From: Paraburkholderia aromaticivorans
Lineage (GTDB): Bacteria; Pseudomonadota; Gammaproteobacteria; Burkholderiales; Burkholderiaceae
Assembly (NCBI RefSeq): GCF_012689525.1
Contig: NZ_CP051515.1
Coordinates: 620,001-684,000 of the forward strand
DNA length: 64,000 nucleotides
Direction of reading: 5' to 3'
The notes under the pieces were generated by a model that searched no databases, was not told the DNA's origin, and saw only the letters and a program-made list of their open reading frames with translations. Shown here in pieces: positions 35,825-45,227 of this stretch (position 1 is the first letter of the stretch; the number at the start of each line of letters is the position of its first letter). Position numbers and translations under genes: made by a program.

Positions 35825-37234
35825 ATGATCGAACTACAACTCGAGCGCGACCGGCGCGCCGCTCCCACGCTCGTCGAGCAGGTGGTGCAAGGCTTCGCGC
35901 GCGCCATCGAGGGGCAATCGCTGCGCGCGGGCGCGCTGCTGCCGTCGGTGCGGCAATTGGCGCAAAGCCACGACCTGAGCACCTTCACGGTCACGGAGGC
36001 CTACAACCGGCTGGTGTCGATGGGCCTCGTGGTCGCGCGGCGCGGTTCCGGCTATCGCGTGACGGCGCGCTCGCAGTCCGCGCGGGTCGCCGCGACCGAC
36101 TGGCAGCCGCCGAGTCTCACCGCGACCTGGCTTCTGTCCGACGTGTTCGCCGACCATTCGGTGCCGATCAAGGCGGGCGGCGGCTGGCTGCCGAACGAGT
36201 GGATCAACGAGACCGGTTTGCAACATGCGTTGCGGGCCATGAGCCGGGTGCCGGCGGCGCGCCTCGGCGATTACGGGCATCCGTACGGATTCGCGCCGTT
36301 GCGCGAGCGGATCGCCGAGCAACTCGACCGGCGCGGGCTGCCGGTGGAGGTGTCCAACGTCCTGCTCACGCAAGGCGCGACGCAAGGGCTGGATCTGATC
36401 GTGCGCACGTTGCTGCGCGCGGGCGACGCCGTGATCGTCGAAGATCCCGGTTATTGCAATCTGCTGCAGATTCTCAAGCTGGCCGGCCTCGTGGTGCACG
36501 GCGTGCCGCGCACGCCGGCGGGCATCGATACGGACGTGCTCGAAGCGCTGGTCGCCGAGCACAAGCCGAAGGCGATCTTCGTCAACACGACGCTGCAGAA
36601 TCCGACCGGCGCGACCTTCGGCATGTCGGCGGCGTTTCGTTTGCTGCAGATCGCCGAGCGTCAGCGCATGTGGGTGATCGAGGACGACGTGAGCCGCGAA
36701 CTCGCACCGTCCGGCGCGCCGTTGTTCGCGGCGATGGAAGGCTTGCAGCGCGTGCTGTACGTCGGCGGTTTTTCGAAGACGGTGACGCCGGGGCTGCGCT
36801 GCGGCTATGTGGTCGCCGAGCGCGCAGTGCTGCGCGAACTGGCGCGCACGAAGATGGCGGTAGGTTTGACGTCGTCGGAGGCGATCGAGCGGATCGTCGA
36901 CAAGGTGTTGCTGGAAGGGCGCTATGCGCGTCATGTGGAAGCCGTCAACGAGCGCCTCAAGCTCGCGCACGCGACCGTCGAAGAGCGGCTCGATTCGCTG
37001 GGTCTAGAACTGTTTCACCGGCCGCGCGCCGGGCTGTTCCTGTGGGCGCGCTTGCCGATCGAAGCGGAGCGGGCCGGCGAAGTAGCGACGGCCGCGCTCA
37101 CCCACGGTATCTGGCTCGCGCCGGGCTCCTACTTCCGTCCCGACGATGCCCCGAGCGCCTGGTTCCGCTTCAACGCACCGTATTCGACGGACGACGCGTT
37201 GTGGAGCTTCATCGAGCGAGTGGGGCAGCAATGA
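35825..37234 (+). CDS. MocR-type (GntR-aminotransferase fusion) transcriptional regulator
   Basis: The protein has 469 residues. The N-terminal GntR winged helix (residues about 12-75; LPSVRQLAQSHDLSTFTVTEAYNRL) is fused to a type I aminotransferase fold. The PLP-binding Lys lies in YVGGFSKTVTPGLRCGY, and EDPGYCN and NTTLQNPTG are also present. Such proteins use PLP and an amino compound as signals; they are not enzymes in the usual sense. Divergence from the transaminase suggests control of that gene and perhaps itself. Confidence 0.92.
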   Translation: MIELQLERDRRAAPTLVEQVVQGFARAIEGQSLRAGALLPSVRQLAQSHDLSTFTVTEAYNRLVSMGLVVARRGSGYRVTARSQSARVAATDWQPPSLTATWLLSDVFADHSVPIKAGGGWLPNEWINETGLQHALRAMSRVPAARLGDYGHPYGFAPLRERIAEQLDRRGLPVEVSNVLLTQGATQGLDLIVRTLLRAGDAVIVEDPGYCNLLQILKLAGLVVHGVPRTPAGIDTDVLEALVAEHKPKAIFVNTTLQNPTGATFGMSAAFRLLQIAERQRMWVIEDDVSRELAPSGAPLFAAMEGLQRVLYVGGFSKTVTPGLRCGYVVAERAVLRELARTKMAVGLTSSEAIERIVDKVLLEGRYARHVEAVNERLKLAHATVEERLDSLGLELFHRPRAGLFLWARLPIEAERAGEVATAALTHGIWLAPGSYFRPDDAPSAWFRFNAPYSTDDALWSFIERVGQQ

Positions 37235-37244
37235 TCTTGCATGG

Positions 37245-37278
37245 GACCAGAGTAAGCGCTAAAGCGCCAACTCTGGTC
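37245..37278. terminator. Long hairpin between convergent MocR and LysE genes
   Basis: GACCAGAGT (37245-37253) and ACTCTGGTC (37270-37278) form a 9-bp stem. Inside it a second GCGC/GCGC stem closes a TAAA loop. The structure suits bidirectional termination, though no T-tract is seen. Confidence 0.55.
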
Positions 37279-37317
37279 GACAGGGCTCGCTGTAGCCGCG
37301 CTCAAGCGCTCAGGCAT

Positions 37318-37941
37318 TCACGCGCCCTGGCCGAGCAGCTTCAGCGCGATCGGATACATCGACAGCACTAGCAGCAGCGCCATGGCCACATTGAAAATGC
37401 GCAGCCGCTTCGGGTCCGACAACACCTGCCGCATGGCGGTGCCGAAACCCGCCCACAGGCAGATGCACGGAAAGCCGATCACGTAGAAAATCACCGCCAT
37501 GGCGATGGCGTTCATGCTGTAGCTCTCGCTAAGGTGGATCGTCGTGGCGGCGGTCAGCACCATCATCCATGCCTTCGGATTGACCCACTGGAAGGCGATC
37601 GCTTCGTAGAACTTCATGGGTCGGCGCTCGCCTTTCTTCATCTTCAACTCGCCCGAGGTGCCGATCTTCCACGCGAGGTACAGCAGATAAGCGACGCTCG
37701 CGACCTCGAGCACTGTGTACAGCACGGGGAAATGCACGAAGGCTTCGCCCAGACCAATTCCGACCGACAACATCAACAGCACGACACCCGCGCTGATGCC
37801 GGACAGATGCGGCAGCGTGCGGCGGAACCCGAAGTTGACCCCTGAGGCCAGCAGCATCGTATTGTTCGGACCGGGCGTGATGGTAGTGACGAGCGCGAAC
37901 AGGATGCCGGCAGGCAGCGCGCTGAGGCTGAGATAAGACAT
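37318..37941 (-). CDS. LysE/RhtB-family amino acid exporter
   Basis: The 207-residue protein has about six hydrophobic segments. The family's N-terminal TPGPNNTMLLASG motif (residues about 21-33) and the WVNPKAWMM block are intact. It exports amino acids or similar compounds. ATG 37941 is preceded by GGAGCTTGCC; a longer reading to 37971 has none. Repeats at 38005-38037 lie in its promoter region. Confidence 0.9.
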   Translation of the reverse strand: MSYLSLSALPAGILFALVTTITPGPNNTMLLASGVNFGFRRTLPHLSGISAGVVLLMLSVGIGLGEAFVHFPVLYTVLEVASVAYLLYLAWKIGTSGELKMKKGERRPMKFYEAIAFQWVNPKAWMMVLTAATTIHLSESYSMNAIAMAVIFYVIGFPCICLWAGFGTAMRQVLSDPKRLRIFNVAMALLLVLSMYPIALKLLGQGA

Positions 37942-38729
37942 GGCAAGCTCCGATGTCGGGCGAAAGAACATGGGAGCATTCTAGCGAGCGTTGCCAGTAC
38001 AGTACCGGTACGGTTTGTGGGATGGTGTCCGGTACGGGCGGCAGAGAGGATTGTGGGAGTGAATAGAGTGAACCGTGAAACGCCATCAAGATCCGCCATT
38101 CCAAATATCTCATCAACCTGGTCGAGGTGCGGCACGAGGTCGCTGACAGAAGTTGTCCTCACTTTTCGCCGCATAGAAGGAGAGAACCACCGATGTCACC
38201 CGGTGAACCAGGAGCCTGAATCAAGAGCGGCTCTGACAACGTAACGAAGCGCCGAAGGCGTGGGGTGTATCAATCGCAAGAGGCGCACCCTGCTGGCAGC
38301 CACACGGAGTACGACTAAGCGAGCTTCGACATTGATAACAGATTCACGGCCGACCAGGTTCGGATTATCAAACACGTTGTCAGGAATGGACGTATGGGTT
38401 TGCGGATCAACGAAGCCACCCTGACATAGTGAGAAAATGTTATCGAGTAATGTGAAAATATCGTTTGTGGCTGGTTCTTCGAGCCGACATAGTTCGGTAG
38501 CGGAAGTTTTGGATACATTCAAGCGGCAAAGATTTCTTCGGTGCGACGTTCTGACTCATTCCTCGCGACTTCGCGGGAGATGATTCAATAGCATGACAAC
38601 GTAAATCTTCTTTTATGTGCCGCACAATCGACTTTGAAGCGAGTGTCCGATCAGGAAATGCTTCCGCTAGATCCATGAAGCGCTGTCCTAATGAAACATG
38701 ACGGAAGCGATCTAAAACGAGGGAGACAC
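37942..38729. other. Long intergenic region before the amino-acid permease
   Basis: Nearly 790 bases hold no gene I can support. The first 100 bases contain CCGGTACGG repeats. The stretch 38200-38720 is less GC-rich, has several short open frames in both directions without ribosome-binding sites, and may contain decayed sequence. Confidence 0.5.
38002..38037. promoter_or_regulatory. Direct repeats CCGGTACGG upstream of lysE-type gene
   Basis: CCGGTACGG occurs at 38005-38013 and 38029-38037, 24 bases apart. The first copy is embedded in the palindrome GTACCGGTAC (38002-38011). Both lie 60-100 bases upstream of the exporter start, a reasonable position for an operator. The regulator is unknown. 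Confidence 0.4.
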
Positions 38730-40136
38730 ATGTCACACATCAATGAGTTACAGCACACCCTAAAAAAACGTCATATAACAATGATTGCGTTGGGTGGCGT
38801 CATCGGCGCGGGCCTGTTCGTGGGCTCGGGAGCCATCATTTCCACGGCTGGACCCGCTGCGATCCTGTCGTATCTGATTGCAGGGATCATCGTGACACTG
38901 GTGATGTTCATGCTCGGAGAAATGGCCGCCCGGAATCCGGACGCCGGTTCGTTCTCCGTCTATGCCAGCACCTATCTCGGGCAGTGGGCAGGCTATACCG
39001 TCGGCTGGCTATACTGGTTCAAGTGGATGATCACAATCGCGATCGAAGCGCTTCTGCTCGGCTCGATCATTCACGACTTTTTGCCCTTTATTCCCATCTG
39101 GGTTGGGGCGTTCGCCATGACCGTCATTGTCATCTCGAGCAATGTCTATTCGGTCAGGTCATTTGCCGAGTTCGAATACTGGCTGTCATTCGCGAAAGTA
39201 GCCACCATCATCATCTTTCTCGCTCTCGGCATATCCATCCTGCTCGGATTTCAGAACAACGTGCATCCCACCGTTCTGTCAGACCTGACCGCGAGCGGAG
39301 GGTTCATGCCCAACGGCATGTCGCCCGTTCTGGCGGGCGTGATCGTCGTAATTTTCTCGCTAGGCGGCAGCGAAATTGCTGCCGTTGCTTCCGGCGAATC
39401 GGAAGATCCACGCAAGAATGTGATCAAGGCCATTCGCAGCGTAGTTGTACGGGTACTGGTCTTCTACGTTGGTTCAGTCCTTATCTTGATTCTGTGCGTG
39501 CCATGGACGGACAAGGCGGCGTTGAAGTCTCCGTACGTCTCGTTGTTCAGCATGGCAGGTTTTCCGCTCGCAGCCATCGCGATCAAGATCGTGTTGTTCA
39601 TCTCGTTCATGTCCGTTATGAATTCCGGCATGTATTCAGCCTCCCGTATGCTGTTCTCACTCAGCCGCCGTGGATATGCTCCGGCGCTCTTCAGCAAGAC
39701 GACGTCGCGCGGTGTTCCGCTGAGTGCACTGGCGCTTAGCCTAATCGTTTGCTCAGCCGTGCTGGTCGTGCATTTTCTGAGCGGTGGGGATCTCTTTCTG
39801 ACGCTGGCGAAGAGTTCGGGAAGTTTTATCATTGTCGTATGGCTTTTCATCGCCTTTGCCCATCTGAGCATGCGACGCGGTCTCGGCGACGTAAGGCGTG
39901 GTGAGCGGCAGTTCCAGGCATGGTTCTATCCGTATTCGAACTGGCTGGCGATCGCCGCGCTGGTCACTGTCTTGTTGTCCCAGGCAACCAATCCAGCCTC
40001 GCGGTTTCAATTCGGCTTCACGATCCTAGTCTTCGTTGTCGTGATTGCTTCGTACCTTGTGCTGCGCAACAGACCGCTGTTTGGGATGAGCCGCGTCACT
40101 GCCGCTGGCGACCCGCGCCGATTGAATCTTGACTAG
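38730..40136 (+). CDS. Amino-acid/GABA-type permease (APC superfamily)
   Basis: The 468-residue protein has about twelve hydrophobic helices. HITMIALGGVIGAGLFVGSG at the N-terminus and the SGESEDPRKN loop are hallmarks of the AAT sub-family (GabP/AroP/ProY type). GAGGGAGACAC precedes ATG 38730. The substrate cannot be fixed; GABA or a neutral/aromatic amino acid is likely. An MHS transporter remnant follows directly. Confidence 0.9.
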   Translation: MSHINELQHTLKKRHITMIALGGVIGAGLFVGSGAIISTAGPAAILSYLIAGIIVTLVMFMLGEMAARNPDAGSFSVYASTYLGQWAGYTVGWLYWFKWMITIAIEALLLGSIIHDFLPFIPIWVGAFAMTVIVISSNVYSVRSFAEFEYWLSFAKVATIIIFLALGISILLGFQNNVHPTVLSDLTASGGFMPNGMSPVLAGVIVVIFSLGGSEIAAVASGESEDPRKNVIKAIRSVVVRVLVFYVGSVLILILCVPWTDKAALKSPYVSLFSMAGFPLAAIAIKIVLFISFMSVMNSGMYSASRMLFSLSRRGYAPALFSKTTSRGVPLSALALSLIVCSAVLVVHFLSGGDLFLTLAKSSGSFIIVVWLFIAFAHLSMRRGLGDVRRGERQFQAWFYPYSNWLAIAALVTVLLSQATNPASRFQFGFTILVFVVVIASYLVLRNRPLFGMSRVTAAGDPRRLNLD

Positions 40137-40140
40137 GGAT

Positions 40141-40281
40141 GAAGAGCGGATTTCCGGTGGAACGGCGCTGATGGCGAACGAATGGTTCATCGCCCATACG
40201 GGCAATGCGCTTATGCCGGCGTATTACATGATGGGCGTATGTGTGATTGGCGCCATCGCGCAGATCTTCCTCACGGCTTGA
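40141..40281 (+). pseudogene. C-terminal remnant of an MHS-type MFS transporter
   Basis: A frame with no start reads from about 40156 to a stop at 40279-40281. It includes SGGTALMANEWFIAHTGN and MPAYYMMGVCVIGAIAQ, which matches the last one and a half helices of metabolite:H+ symporters (ProP/ShiA-like). The rest of the gene is absent. It begins right after the permease stop, so the permease block may have replaced the rest of the gene. Confidence 0.65.
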
Positions 40282-40344
40282 CCAGCATAGCGCCTGCGCT
40301 GTGCTGCCGACGCCAAGAAGTACCGACGGGACAGAAGGCTTTCT

Positions 40345-41202
40345 CTACTGACGCGTCGTCGGCGGTAAGTCTGCCGAATTGGCAGGTGTGCCAGGCGCTT
40401 TGCCATCGAGGCGTTCCACCTCCACCTCGGTGCCTCTAAGCGTCTCGTTAATGGTCTCTGTACGTTCCGAAGCCTGCTTGCCAACCGTGACTTCTTCGAC
40501 CACATGAGCCGTCTTGCCCACGACGGCGTGCTCGGCCGTTTCGAGCACTTCGACCGAGCCGGCCTTGAGGTCGTCCGCCGTCGCGATCCGGTCCACGGGA
40601 TGCCGCTCAATCGCGGCATGTTCCTCGCGCAAGCTGACTGCTTCGCTCACGGGAGTTTCGGTCGCGCGCGAATAGACACGCACACCACCCGTCTGTACTT
40701 CGCGCTTGCCGACATCCAGCGACTCGCGCACCACCGCAAACGACTGCCGCTCAGCCGCGGTCTCGTCAGCGGAGTACTGCGCCGTGCTCGGATCGTAGCC
40801 CTGATAGCCCGCGTTTTGCCACTGGGTCACGCGTTCGTCGATATCGACCGCCCCAGCTTCGTACAGGGCCGACCGAACTGCAGAAACGTTCGCTTCATCG
40901 ACTACGGTCACGGTGAGAACAGCGCCTCCGCGGCGCACCGCTTCCTGGTAGTGGCCGATTTCCGCCGGCGGTTCGTCACCGCCAAACAGGTTGCTGAAAA
41001 AGCGGCCGATTTTGCTAGAGGAACCTTCGGTAGTGGCCGCCGGCGGTTGCTCGACATGGGTATCGGCCGCGAGTGCATCATCCGCCTGGCCGTTAGCGTG
41101 AATTTCCATGTCGCTTCTCGGGATTCCCGCCTGCGTGACCCGCACGATGCCCTGTTCGGCCTGCGCGAATGAGTCGAATACACCTACAAGAACTTGTGAC
41201 AT
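40345..41202 (-). CDS. YsnF/AvaK-type stress protein (DUF2382) with GSP17M-like N-terminus
   Basis: The protein has 285 residues. The N-terminus (VLVGVFDSFAQAEQGIVRVTQAG) resembles the general-stress 17M domain. The C-terminal half is a DUF2382 domain (SFAVVRESLDVGKREVQTGGVRVYSR ... HAVVGKTAHVVEEVTVGKQ). No enzymatic role is known. Start 41202 is chosen because GGAG sits seven bases upstream; the first ATG at 41208 abuts the GGAG. It is the third gene of a minus-strand trio. Confidence 0.85.
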   Translation of the reverse strand: MSQVLVGVFDSFAQAEQGIVRVTQAGIPRSDMEIHANGQADDALAADTHVEQPPAATTEGSSSKIGRFFSNLFGGDEPPAEIGHYQEAVRRGGAVLTVTVVDEANVSAVRSALYEAGAVDIDERVTQWQNAGYQGYDPSTAQYSADETAAERQSFAVVRESLDVGKREVQTGGVRVYSRATETPVSEAVSLREEHAAIERHPVDRIATADDLKAGSVEVLETAEHAVVGKTAHVVEEVTVGKQASERTETINETLRGTEVEVERLDGKAPGTPANSADLPPTTRQ

Positions 41203-41258
41203 TGTCATACTCCAAGATTGTGAGTGGCTAGACTTCAGCCAGAAGGAACTGCTTGCTC

Positions 41259-41735
41259 TCAAAACGCCGACTGCTCACCATCTTCGGAGGACGGCGCCGC
41301 GGGTTGCGCGATCCAGTCTCCTGTTGTTCCGGTTCGCCGTTCCACCACGACTTCCTGCCGCTGCACCTCGGCACGGTGCACGCTCGTTTCTTCTGTTTCT
41401 TCAAGAACGATGCGAATCTCTTCTTTCAGCATCAGTTTTAATTCGGTAACCGGAACATATTCGAACACCGGCACGATCAGCGTTTGGCCGTCCTGAAACG
41501 GCTCGAACACCGCGTCTACAAACCGGTTGGCCGGAACGCGCTCGACCGAGACGAGTTTGCGTTTGAGTACAACCGGGATCTCTTGCAGGTCCTTATGGAC
41601 GATCGTGCGAACCCTCACGGTCGCGGTTTCCTGCTCCGAGACGCCGACGTGCAGCCGCTGCTCGATGGCCGTGACGCTTTGAGTCTCAGGGCTTTGGGAG
41701 TGACGCGAGTCGGGAATTTCGTTGCTGTCGGTCAT
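41259..41735 (-). CDS. Second YsnF/AvaK (DUF2382) domain protein
   Basis: The 158-residue protein is a short DUF2382 protein (TVRVRTIVHKDLQEIPVVLKRKLVSVERV; FVDAVFEPFQDGQTLIVPVFEYVPVTELKLMLKEEIRI). It lacks the extra N-terminal domain of its neighbour. GGAGTCGCC precedes ATG. It lies 28 bases after the membrane-protein gene and 56 before the longer YsnF gene, so one transcript is likely. Confidence 0.83.
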   Translation of the reverse strand: MTDSNEIPDSRHSQSPETQSVTAIEQRLHVGVSEQETATVRVRTIVHKDLQEIPVVLKRKLVSVERVPANRFVDAVFEPFQDGQTLIVPVFEYVPVTELKLMLKEEIRIVLEETEETSVHRAEVQRQEVVVERRTGTTGDWIAQPAAPSSEDGEQSAF

Positions 41736-41763
41736 GGCGACTCCATCCGGTCAGAACGACCGC

Positions 41764-42480
41764 TCAGGCAATCGGGCGGCCGGGCATGACGCGAGTCGCG
41801 TTGCGGGGCACGAGAGCGTCATCGCCCGATGTACCGCCCGCTTCTTCGAATGGCGGTTGATGGCGAAACCCGGCCTGACCCGAGACGATCGAGATGATCG
41901 CGCCGACAACAAGTGCGGCAAACGAAAACCACGAGGCGCGCGCCATGTTCCGCGCGGCGGTGTCAGCTGCCTGACGTGTGTCGGCGTCGGCTTGCGGACT
42001 TGACGCCTCGGCGGTGGCGGAGGCAATTGCGCCTTGAACGCGTTGCGTCAACGAGCCCACCATGGTGCCGCTAGCGGCTGAGGGATTGGCCGCTGCGCCG
42101 ACCATCGCGCCGGTCGATGCAACGCTTCCAGCCGCGCTCACTGCACTTCCGACCAACGACGTCGCTCCGTAGACAACCATCAGAATCATGACCGCCCACG
42201 CTAGCAGGCCGTGTAGCCACCCGAGCACAGGCGCACAGCGTCCCGCGAAATAAGAACCGATGAAGACGGCGACGACTGTCATGACGATCAGATAAGCGCC
42301 AGAGCCAAATCCGAATCCTTGCAGAGGATTGGGCCGTGAAAGAGGCGCAAGAGCCGACGTACCGATCGCTGCGCCAAGCACGCTGAGAATGAGGTAGGTA
42401 ATCAACGAGAGGATGACGCCTGCGATCACCGAGCCCCATGAAAGACGGGGTAGTCCGATCTGGGTAGTGAGGAGTTTCAT
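41764..42480 (-). CDS. Small membrane protein of the stress operon
   Basis: The 238-residue protein has four hydrophobic segments (about residues 15-37, 60-85, 92-120, 190-212) with Gly/Ala-rich helices, and a linker rich in Ala/Ser. MKLLTTQIGLPRLSWGSVIAG is taken as the N-terminus (start 42480). The frame is open further upstream to 42606 and ATG 42537 is possible. No family beyond small stress-linked membrane proteins is recognised. Confidence 0.75.
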   Translation of the reverse strand: MKLLTTQIGLPRLSWGSVIAGVILSLITYLILSVLGAAIGTSALAPLSRPNPLQGFGFGSGAYLIVMTVVAVFIGSYFAGRCAPVLGWLHGLLAWAVMILMVVYGATSLVGSAVSAAGSVASTGAMVGAAANPSAASGTMVGSLTQRVQGAIASATAEASSPQADADTRQAADTAARNMARASWFSFAALVVGAIISIVSGQAGFRHQPPFEEAGGTSGDDALVPRNATRVMPGRPIA

Positions 42481-43028
42481 GGTTAGCCTATGGCGTAGAG
42501 GATCGAAGGGAATAAACACAGTTCCGCCTGTGCTCATGACTTTTGACTCGCGCAACGGCTGTTCCCGACGCGTCCTCGATAGGGTTAGCTGCGAATTGCG
42601 TGGCAACGCTGACGCCGAAGAAGGCCTTGCAGTCGAATCAACTGGGAACCTCGCCCAGCGAAGCGGAATCTACTTTGACCTCCTTCGTTCAAGAGGCATC
42701 TCAGTGTCGATAGTTACGACACGCCTGCCGGATTCGACCAGCGAATCAAGGCAAATCACGATCGATCGCCGAACGGGCACAGCGCGTGCTGAACATTTTT
42801 CGGCAGCGAATGCCATGTACGGCAATGCCGCCGTCCATTTTCGCCAGAACGATTTTGCTCTGAGAACCGGGCGCCCATCTTCGGGTGTGGTGTGACTCTT
42901 CAAGTCGGCGCCGCTGTCCGGTCTAACCTGCGGCTGCGAAGGCCTCTTCAGATGCCGGGCAACGGTTGCGCATGAAGCGCAATTACGGCGACGGAGGATC
43001 GAATCGTGCCGGTCACTGGAGAAGTGCC
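42481..43028. other. Divergent control region between stress operon and Mn catalase
   Basis: About 550 bases lie between divergent genes. No gene is supported; short open frames on both strands lack ribosome-binding sites. It presumably holds promoters for both sides, but I cannot point to a convincing -35/-10 pair. Confidence 0.4.
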
Positions 43029-43901
43029 ATGTTTATCCATAACAAACGTTTGCAATACACGGTTCGCGTCGCGGCGCCCAATCCGGGCCTTGCCAACCTT
43101 CTGCTCGAACAGTTTGGCGGTCCCCAAGGCGAACTCGGTGCGGCTTGTCGCTATTTCACGCAGGCGATCGGCGAAGATGACCCGGGTCGCAAGGATCTGC
43201 TTTTCGATATCGCGACGGAAGAAATGAGTCACCTTGAAATTGTCGGGTCGATCGTTGCGATGCTCAACAAGAGCGCGAAGGGTCAACTTGCCGAAGCGGT
43301 GGAAGCGGAGGCCGAACTGTACCGCTCGATGACTGGCGGCGGGAACGATTCGCATACAACCGCACTGTTGTACGGCGGCGGACCGGCATTGACGAACTCG
43401 GCCGGTGTGCCGTGGTGTGCATCCTACGTGGATACAATTGGCGAGCCCACGGCCGATCTGCGGTCGAACATAGCGGCAGAAGCACGCGCCAAGATCGTGT
43501 ACGAACGGCTGATCAATATCACTGACGATCCGGGCATCAAGGAAACGCTCGGGTTCCTCATGACGCGGGAGATTGCGCACCAGAAATCGTTCGAGAAAGC
43601 GCTGCATTCGATCCAGCCGAACTTCCCGCAGGGCAAACTCCCCGGCGTCCCCGAATTCACGAGCGTGTATTACAACATGTCGCAAGGCGACGACGCACCG
43701 CGCGGACCGTGGAACGAAGGGCCGGAGTGGCAGTTCGTCGACTCGCCGGAGCCTGCGGTTGACGGCGGTGACGGTACCGCGACGGTCAACGTGTCCAAGA
43801 AGGACGTGAAGGTGCTTCAGGCAATGGCGTCGCGCACTGCCTCCGACGCAGCTTCCGATCCGACCACGGGTGCCGATCTCGGTGCGGGGCAGGCGAATTA
43901 G
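43029..43901 (+). CDS. Manganese catalase
   Basis: The 290-residue protein has di-manganese ligand motifs in order: Glu in FGGPQGELGAA, ATEEMSHLEI (Glu, His), AEARAKIVYERL (Glu) and REIAHQKSF (His). It dismutates hydrogen peroxide without haem. The start is MFIHNKRLQY (43029), preceded by GGAGAAGTGCC; the open frame upstream is discarded. The C-terminal tail is Ala/Thr/Asp-rich. Confidence 0.95.
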   Translation: MFIHNKRLQYTVRVAAPNPGLANLLLEQFGGPQGELGAACRYFTQAIGEDDPGRKDLLFDIATEEMSHLEIVGSIVAMLNKSAKGQLAEAVEAEAELYRSMTGGGNDSHTTALLYGGGPALTNSAGVPWCASYVDTIGEPTADLRSNIAAEARAKIVYERLINITDDPGIKETLGFLMTREIAHQKSFEKALHSIQPNFPQGKLPGVPEFTSVYYNMSQGDDAPRGPWNEGPEWQFVDSPEPAVDGGDGTATVNVSKKDVKVLQAMASRTASDAASDPTTGADLGAGQAN

Positions 43902-44021
43902 AGGTCTCCATTGTGGGGCGACGACGTTACCGCAGCCGCCTCTGTCGGTTGCGGCCGTCGCGAGTCTGCACGCGTGGCGGCCGGCTCCGAATCGAGGTTC
44001 CGAAAAAGAAAGGGAGGGCAC

Positions 44022-44750
44022 ATGCTTGCCGTCGTCATTCCAGCTCACAATGAAGCTGAACTCATCGGTCCGTGCGTCCGTTCAATAATCCATGCGTCCC
44101 GCCATTCTGATCTCGACGATGAAGAAGTCCGGATCTTTGTCGTGATGGACAGTTGCACTGACGCGACGGGGTTAATTGCAGCGTCGCTTGGCGCCCAGCT
44201 TTTATCGGTCGAGATGCGCAACGTCGGCGTGGCACGCGCGACGGGTGCACAGACGGCACTGGCGCAAGGCGCGAGGTGGCTTGCGTTCAGTGACGCTGAT
44301 ACAACTGTCGCGGAAGACTGGCTCGCACAGCAGATCAAATGTCGCACCGATGCCGTGTGTGGGGTCATTAGCATTGAGAACTGGGCGGGGCACAACGCTG
44401 CAGTCCGGCAGGATTTCACCACGACTTATGTGGACCGGGACGGACACCGTCATATTCATGGCGCAAATCTGGGCGTGTCTGCCGCAGCGTACGTCGCTGT
44501 CGGTGGGTTCAGGCCATTTGCGTCAAATGAGGATGTAGCCCTTGTGGAAGCGCTGATTGCTGCAAACGCATCTGTGGCGTGGAGCGCCGCGACGCGGGTT
44601 GTTACCAGCGCCCGTCTCGACTCCCGCGCGCCTCAGGGCTTCGGCGCGACGCTGCGGGCCGTCAGTCTGCGACTTGGCAGGCCGGATGAACCCGCGAATG
44701 ACGCGCTATCGCAGTCATGCGAAAGGGATCCGGAAGTGCAGGGTAGATGA
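44022..44750 (+). CDS. Family 2 glycosyltransferase
   Basis: The 242-residue GT-A fold protein has LAVVIPAHNEAELIGPCVRSI, the first Asp in VVMDSCTDAT and the DxD-like SDADT. A conserved GANLGVSAAAYVAVGGF acceptor region follows. ATG 44022 has a strong AGGGAGGGCAC site. It is not in a polysaccharide cluster, and its acceptor is unknown. Some stress islands carry such an enzyme next to Mn catalase. Confidence 0.85.
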   Translation: MLAVVIPAHNEAELIGPCVRSIIHASRHSDLDDEEVRIFVVMDSCTDATGLIAASLGAQLLSVEMRNVGVARATGAQTALAQGARWLAFSDADTTVAEDWLAQQIKCRTDAVCGVISIENWAGHNAAVRQDFTTTYVDRDGHRHIHGANLGVSAAAYVAVGGFRPFASNEDVALVEALIAANASVAWSAATRVVTSARLDSRAPQGFGATLRAVSLRLGRPDEPANDALSQSCERDPEVQGR

Positions 44751-45227
44751 GTTTGGCGAAATACTTCAGAAGAGCGGCAGGACGTCAGCAGGACCATGTG
44801 CGGTGTAAGACCGGGCATCGAGCGCCGAGCTCGCGACTGGGTGTATCCGGCCAATATCCACAAGATTCTCCTGGGCGACAGGAAACATACATAGTCGACG
44901 AGCATTTGTGATTGTCCGCTTCTCAATGAACTTGAGCCGATATCGTCCGGCGCTCCGGAAACCTCGCGAAGCGCCACCTCCGAAGGTTGATACCTCCTAT
45001 CTATTAGACAAAGTTCCTATTGTCTTGCGAGAAAAACGGGAGCAGATTGCCCGTGACCGACTGCACATCTTTGCGCGCTGCGAAAAACTCCGGCAATGCC
45101 CGGCGGATTCGATTGGTGGTGGGCTAAAGAGGGAGCAACCTACCGTGAACCAGCGCGATCGGGCTGCACGGTAGTGGCGGACCCGCGATTTCCGTGGGGA
45201 TTTATCGTGGCTCAACCGGAGCGAGCA
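44751..45227. other. Intergenic region, nothing assigned
   Basis: About 480 bases have mixed composition. Short open frames are present but none has a plausible start site or recognisable sequence. I see no repeat or hairpin of note. Confidence 0.4.

Noticed and set aside
38325..38429. Short plus-strand open stretch with RFTADQVRIIKHVVRNG
   Set aside because: It reads protein-like but has stops close on both sides and no family I can name; not enough to call a remnant.
38196..38736. Two overlapping minus-strand frames in the long gap before the amino-acid permease
   Set aside because: No ribosome-binding site, no recognisable sequence, and the frames overlap each other. They may be decayed DNA.
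42413..42903. Opposed open frames in the region upstream of Mn catalase
   Set aside because: Both strands are open but neither has a start site or sensible composition; likely non-coding control region.
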